DNA from: Pseudonocardia xinjiangensis
GTDB lineage: Bacteria; Actinomycetota; Actinomycetes; Mycobacteriales; Pseudonocardiaceae
Assembly (NCBI RefSeq): GCF_012911925.1
Contig: NZ_JAAXKY010000002.1
Coordinates: 114,650-178,649 of the forward strand
Reading direction: 5' to 3'
DNA: 64,000 bases
The position numbers and the translations under genes were made by a program. Of this stretch, positions 61,035-64,000 are shown piece by piece (the first letter of the stretch is position 1; every line of letters begins with the position of its first letter). Under the pieces are notes generated by a model. It was not told where the DNA came from. It made no database searches and worked only from the letters and a program-made list of their open reading frames with translations.

Positions 61035-62605
61035 GTCCCGATCCCGGCACCGCGGCGACCACGGTCCCGGCGTTGCGTGCCGTCGCCGAGCGCGTGCGGC
61101 GGGCGCCGGACGCCGAAGCGGTCCGCTCGGCAGACGAGGCCGCCGACTACCGCACCCTGTGGGAGCGGTCCGCGCAGGTCGCGGCGCGGCTCGCGCAACT
61201 CGGTGCCGTCCCCGGCACGGCCGTCGGCGTGCACCTGGAACGGTCGGTGGACCTGGTCGTGACGCTGGTCGGGCTGCTGCGCTCCGGCTGCGTCGCGGTG
61301 CCGCTGGACGTCGGGTACCCGCCCGAGCGGCTGCGGTTCATGTGCGCCGATGCCGGCGTGGAGCTGGTCGTCGGCCACCAGGGTCCCCTCGACCGGCTGG
61401 GCGGCTTCAGCACCGTCGTGACCGACGGGGAGGTCGGCTACGCCACCGCAGGGCCGGCCCGGCCCGTGCCGGACCCCGCTCCGGCGTTCGAGGCCCCCGA
61501 GGTGGCCGGCGACGACATCGCCTACGTCGTCTACACCTCCGGGTCCACCGGCCGCCCGAAGGGCGTGCGCTACGCACACCGCAACCTCGCCAACCTGGTG
61601 GCCTGGCAGTCCGAGGCCAGCGAGTGCGGTCCGGGGGACCGGACCCTGCAGTTCGCCCCGGCGTCGTTCGACGTCACCTACCAGGAGGTGCTTCCCACGC
61701 TCGGCGAGGGCGGCACCGTCGTCTGCTGCCACGAGGACGAGCGGCTGGACCCGCAGCTGCTCTGGGACCTCGTCGAGCGGGAGCGGGTCAACCGGCTCTT
61801 CGTGCCGTTCGTGATGATCCAGTCGCTCGCCCTGTTCGCCGACGACGCCACCCCGGAGACGCACCCGCTGCGCGAGATCCTCACGTCGGGGGAGCAGGTG
61901 CAGTGCACGGCGGCGATCCGGGCGATGTTCACCCGGCTGCCGGACTGCCGGCTGGTGAACCAGTGGGGGACGACCGAGACCCATGTCGCCACCTGGTACC
62001 GGCTGCCCGCTGACGTGGCCGGCTGGGTCGACCTGCCCTCGATCGGCACGCCGATCACCGGCACCGACGTCCGGGTCTGCGACGCGGACGGCCGGCCCGT
62101 ACCGGACGGCGAGGTGGGTGAGCTGTGGATCACCGGAGCCGCCGTCGGCCCCGGCTACCTCGGCCTGCCCGAGCGCACCGCGCGCAGCTACCGCACCGAC
62201 CCGCTGGACCCGGCCGTGCCCGCCTACCGCAGCGGGGACCTCGGCCGGGTCACCCCGGACGGCCTCCTGGAGTTCCTCGGCCGGGAGGACACGCAGGTCA
62301 AGGTGCGCGGGTTCCGGATCGAGCTCGGGGAGATCGAGAGCCTGCTCTGCTCCGACCCGTCGGTCGCGCAGGCGGTGGTGGTGGTCAGCGGCGCCGCGGC
62401 CGAGGACCGGAGCCTGCGCGCGTTCCTCGTGCCGAAGTCGGCTCCGGAGGACAGCTCGGCCTGGTCGGCGGGGCTCCTCGCGGACCTGCGCGACCGGTTG
62501 CCCGCCTACATGGTGCCGGTCCGGGCCGACGTCGTCGGGTCGTTGCCGCGTACACCCAGCGGGAAGGTCGACCGGCTCGCGCTGGCCACCGGGAGCGCAG
62601 CATGA
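61031..62605 (+). CDS. Stand-alone NRPS-type adenylation enzyme
   Basis: The protein has 524 residues, with ATGA overlap. Motifs are VYTSGSTGRPKGVRYAHRNL (A3), SFDVTYQEVL (A4), NQWGTTETHVAT (A5), YRSGDLGRVTPDG (A7), KVRGFRIELGEIE (A8) and RTPSGKVDRLA (A10 with the catalytic Lys). No carrier domain is fused. The by-eye code is D-V-Q-F-L-S-Q-V-A-K. Its first four residues are those of proline-type codes, but the rest is not, so the substrate is uncertain. It would load an amino acid onto a separate carrier protein, with the C-domain protein encoded next. Confidence 0.9.
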   Translation: MSPDPGTAATTVPALRAVAERVRRAPDAEAVRSADEAADYRTLWERSAQVAARLAQLGAVPGTAVGVHLERSVDLVVTLVGLLRSGCVAVPLDVGYPPERLRFMCADAGVELVVGHQGPLDRLGGFSTVVTDGEVGYATAGPARPVPDPAPAFEAPEVAGDDIAYVVYTSGSTGRPKGVRYAHRNLANLVAWQSEASECGPGDRTLQFAPASFDVTYQEVLPTLGEGGTVVCCHEDERLDPQLLWDLVERERVNRLFVPFVMIQSLALFADDATPETHPLREILTSGEQVQCTAAIRAMFTRLPDCRLVNQWGTTETHVATWYRLPADVAGWVDLPSIGTPITGTDVRVCDADGRPVPDGEVGELWITGAAVGPGYLGLPERTARSYRTDPLDPAVPAYRSGDLGRVTPDGLLEFLGREDTQVKVRGFRIELGEIESLLCSDPSVAQAVVVVSGAAAEDRSLRAFLVPKSAPEDSSAWSAGLLADLRDRLPAYMVPVRADVVGSLPRTPSGKVDRLALATGSAA

Positions 62606-64000
62606 TCGAGAAGATCACTGCGGACGCGCCGGACACCATCCCGGTGCCGGGCCGGACGGCAGGACCGTTGTCGGGTGCCCAGCGGGCGCTGTACCTGGTC
62701 GAACTGCTCCACCCGGGCACGCCGATGTACAACATCACGGTGGCGGTCCGCCTGGAGGGCCCGCTCGACGTGCCGCGGCTCCGCAGCGCCCTCGCGCGCG
62801 TCGTCGCGCGGCACGATGCGCTGCGTACGACCTTCGCGCCGGGCACCGCGCCGCCGTTCGAACCCGTCCAGCGGATCGGCGACCCGGACGTGGAGCTGCC
62901 CGTCGTCGAGCTGGACGCCGACCGTGACGCCGACGGGACCGAGGTCGCGGACGCCGCGGCGTTGCGACTGGCCCAGACGTGGGCCGACGAGCCGTTCGAC
63001 CTGGAACGCGGGCCGCTGCTGCGCACCCGGCTGCTGGTGACGGGCCCCGAGCGGCACCTGCTCGTCGTCACGATGCACCAGCTCGTCTCGGACGGTCCGT
63101 CGCTGCAGGTGTTCTTCGACGAGCTGGCGCAGGCCTACGCGGGTGAGCCCGAGACGCCCCCGCCTGCCGTGCGGTTCGCCGACTACGCGGCCTGGCAGCG
63201 GGCCCGCCCGGTCGACGCCGAGCAGCTCGGCTGGTGGCGTGAGCGCCTCGCCGGGGTCCCGATGGTGCTGCGGCTGCCGACCGACAAGCCACGCCCGCCG
63301 GTCGCGGGCCCGCACGGGGGGAACCACCGCCACCCCCTGCGCGCCGCGGTGATGACGCCGGCGCTGCAGCTCGCGCAGCGACTGCGCGTGACGCCGTTCG
63401 TGCTGGTGCTCACCGCGTACGCCACCTTCCTCTCCCGCCTCGCCCGCTCTCGCGACGTGCTGGTCGGCGTGCCGGTGAGTGCCCGCGACCGCGTCGAGCT
63501 GGAGAGCGTGATCGGGTTCTTCGCCACCACCCTCCCGGTGCTCGTCGAGGCGCACGCCGACCGGGGCTTCGCCGACCTGTGCCGGTCGGTACAGGGGGAG
63601 CTGCTGGACGTCCTGACCCACCGCGAGGTGTCGATGGAGCAGCTCGCGCAGGAGCTCGCGCCCGAGCGCGACCCCGGGCACGCCCCGCTGGTCCAGGCGT
63701 TCTTCTCCTTCGAGCAGGAGCCGATCGTGAGCGCGCGCCTCGCGGGCCTGCGCGCCACGGCCATCGACCTCCCGCCGACCGGGGCGAAGGTCGACCTCGA
63801 CATGCTGGTGTTCCGCTCGGCCGCAGGCGGGGACGACTTCGACCTGACGCTCACCTACCGGGCCGACCTGTTCGAGGCCGCCACCGTGGCCCGGATGGCG
63901 GTCTACTTCGAGCGGCTGCTGTCTGCGGCCGTCGCGGCGCCGGACGCCCCGGTCCGGACGTTGCCCGAACCCGCTGCCGACGGGCTGCCCGCCCCTGCCC
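62602..64000 (+). CDS. NRPS condensation-domain protein, cut by right window edge
   Basis: The frame starts at ATG 62602 (ATGA overlap) and stays open to the window end, so at least 466 residues. It begins with GPLSGAQRALYLVELLHPGT and contains the C-domain motifs WWRERLAGVP, VGVPVSARDR and ESVIGFFATTLPV. The HHxxxDG site reads HQLVSDG (His159-Gln160), with Gln in place of the second, catalytic His. Whether A or PCP domains follow lies outside the window. The C-type change matches that in the NRPS at 47810, which suggests a common specialised reaction or a structural role. Confidence 0.88.
   Translation, partial: MIEKITADAPDTIPVPGRTAGPLSGAQRALYLVELLHPGTPMYNITVAVRLEGPLDVPRLRSALARVVARHDALRTTFAPGTAPPFEPVQRIGDPDVELPVVELDADRDADGTEVADAAALRLAQTWADEPFDLERGPLLRTRLLVTGPERHLLVVTMHQLVSDGPSLQVFFDELAQAYAGEPETPPPAVRFADYAAWQRARPVDAEQLGWWRERLAGVPMVLRLPTDKPRPPVAGPHGGNHRHPLRAAVMTPALQLAQRLRVTPFVLVLTAYATFLSRLARSRDVLVGVPVSARDRVELESVIGFFATTLPVLVEAHADRGFADLCRSVQGELLDVLTHREVSMEQLAQELAPERDPGHAPLVQAFFSFEQEPIVSARLAGLRATAIDLPPTGAKVDLDMLVFRSAAGGDDFDLTLTYRADLFEAATVARMAVYFERLLSAAVAAPDAPVRTLPEPAADGLPAPA

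Noticed and set aside
1..64000. Mobile elements, tRNA genes or CRISPR arrays
   Set aside because: No transposase or integrase motifs, regularly spaced repeats or tRNA cloverleaf sequences were recognised. Short repeats found are inside coding regions or promoter regions.

Overview
The window is very GC-rich, strongly G/C-biased at third codon positions, rich in GTG starts and full of 4-base ATGA/GTGA gene overlaps. Together with the gene content (fatty acyl-AMP ligase, soluble diiron desaturase-like proteins, CYP-type P450s, MbtH, PUFA-type PKS and NRPS) this points to a filamentous actinobacterium, probably Pseudonocardiaceae-like; the genus is an inference. Almost the whole window is a large accessory biosynthetic region. 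I saw no tRNA, rRNA, CRISPR array, transposase or integrase.

Layout. (1) 1-9520, minus strand: ten genes, each overlapping the next by 4-8 bases, that activate, load and tailor an acyl chain on a carrier protein. They encode a fatty acyl-AMP ligase (FAAL), a ferritin-like diiron protein, two hotdog thioesterases, an ACP, a CFA-synthase-type methyltransferase, a second diiron desaturase-like protein, an acyl-CoA synthetase, an FAD oxidoreductase and a KAS III. A divergent P450 lies at 9782. (2) 11012-16282, minus strand: a Ugp-like glycerol-phosphate/sugar ABC importer plus a calcineurin-type phosphodiesterase, probably metabolic. (3) 16491-22284: a phthalate-dioxygenase-reductase-like flavoprotein, a LysR regulator, an MBL-fold hydrolase, a DUF4442-type thioesterase, an FAD oxidoreductase and an SGNH hydrolase. 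(4) 22397-38810, plus strand: a PUFA-synthase-like operon (KS-AT-ACP-ACP-KR-DH, then a FabA-type dehydratase and a PfaD-type enoyl reductase) with its own complete acetyl-CoA carboxylase (AccDA fusion, BCCP, AccC) and two P450s. (5) 39067-52560: a KS-AT-carrier protein, a C-A-PCP-TE NRPS fused to an MFS transporter, an MbtH protein on the opposite strand, a C-A-PCP NRPS and a separate MFS exporter. (6) 53006 to the right edge: a second KS with a decayed AT, a free ACP, a class III aminotransferase, a thioesterase, a FabZ-like protein, a FabF-like KS, a half-length KS-like protein, an odd AMP-ligase, a free adenylation protein and a C-domain protein cut by the window end.

Working model (inference): an iterative PUFA-type synthase, fed by a dedicated malonyl-CoA supply, makes a fatty or polyene chain. 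FAAL/ACP enzymes, P450s and an aminotransferase tailor acyl chains, and the NRPS modules attach amino acids (the TE-bearing module has a cysteine-like code). The product is released by a Cys-type thioesterase and exported by MFS proteins, one of them covalently fused to the assembly line. Regions 1, 4, 5 and 6 may be one hybrid cluster or several adjacent ones.

The most unusual features are two KS proteins whose AT remnants both have Gly in place of the catalytic Ser, two of three C domains with Gln in place of the catalytic His, the NRPS-TE-MFS fusion with a cysteine TE, and a run of variant type II-like enzymes (half KS, Glu-to-Gln FabZ, AMP-ligase without the usual lysines) at 57-61 kb.
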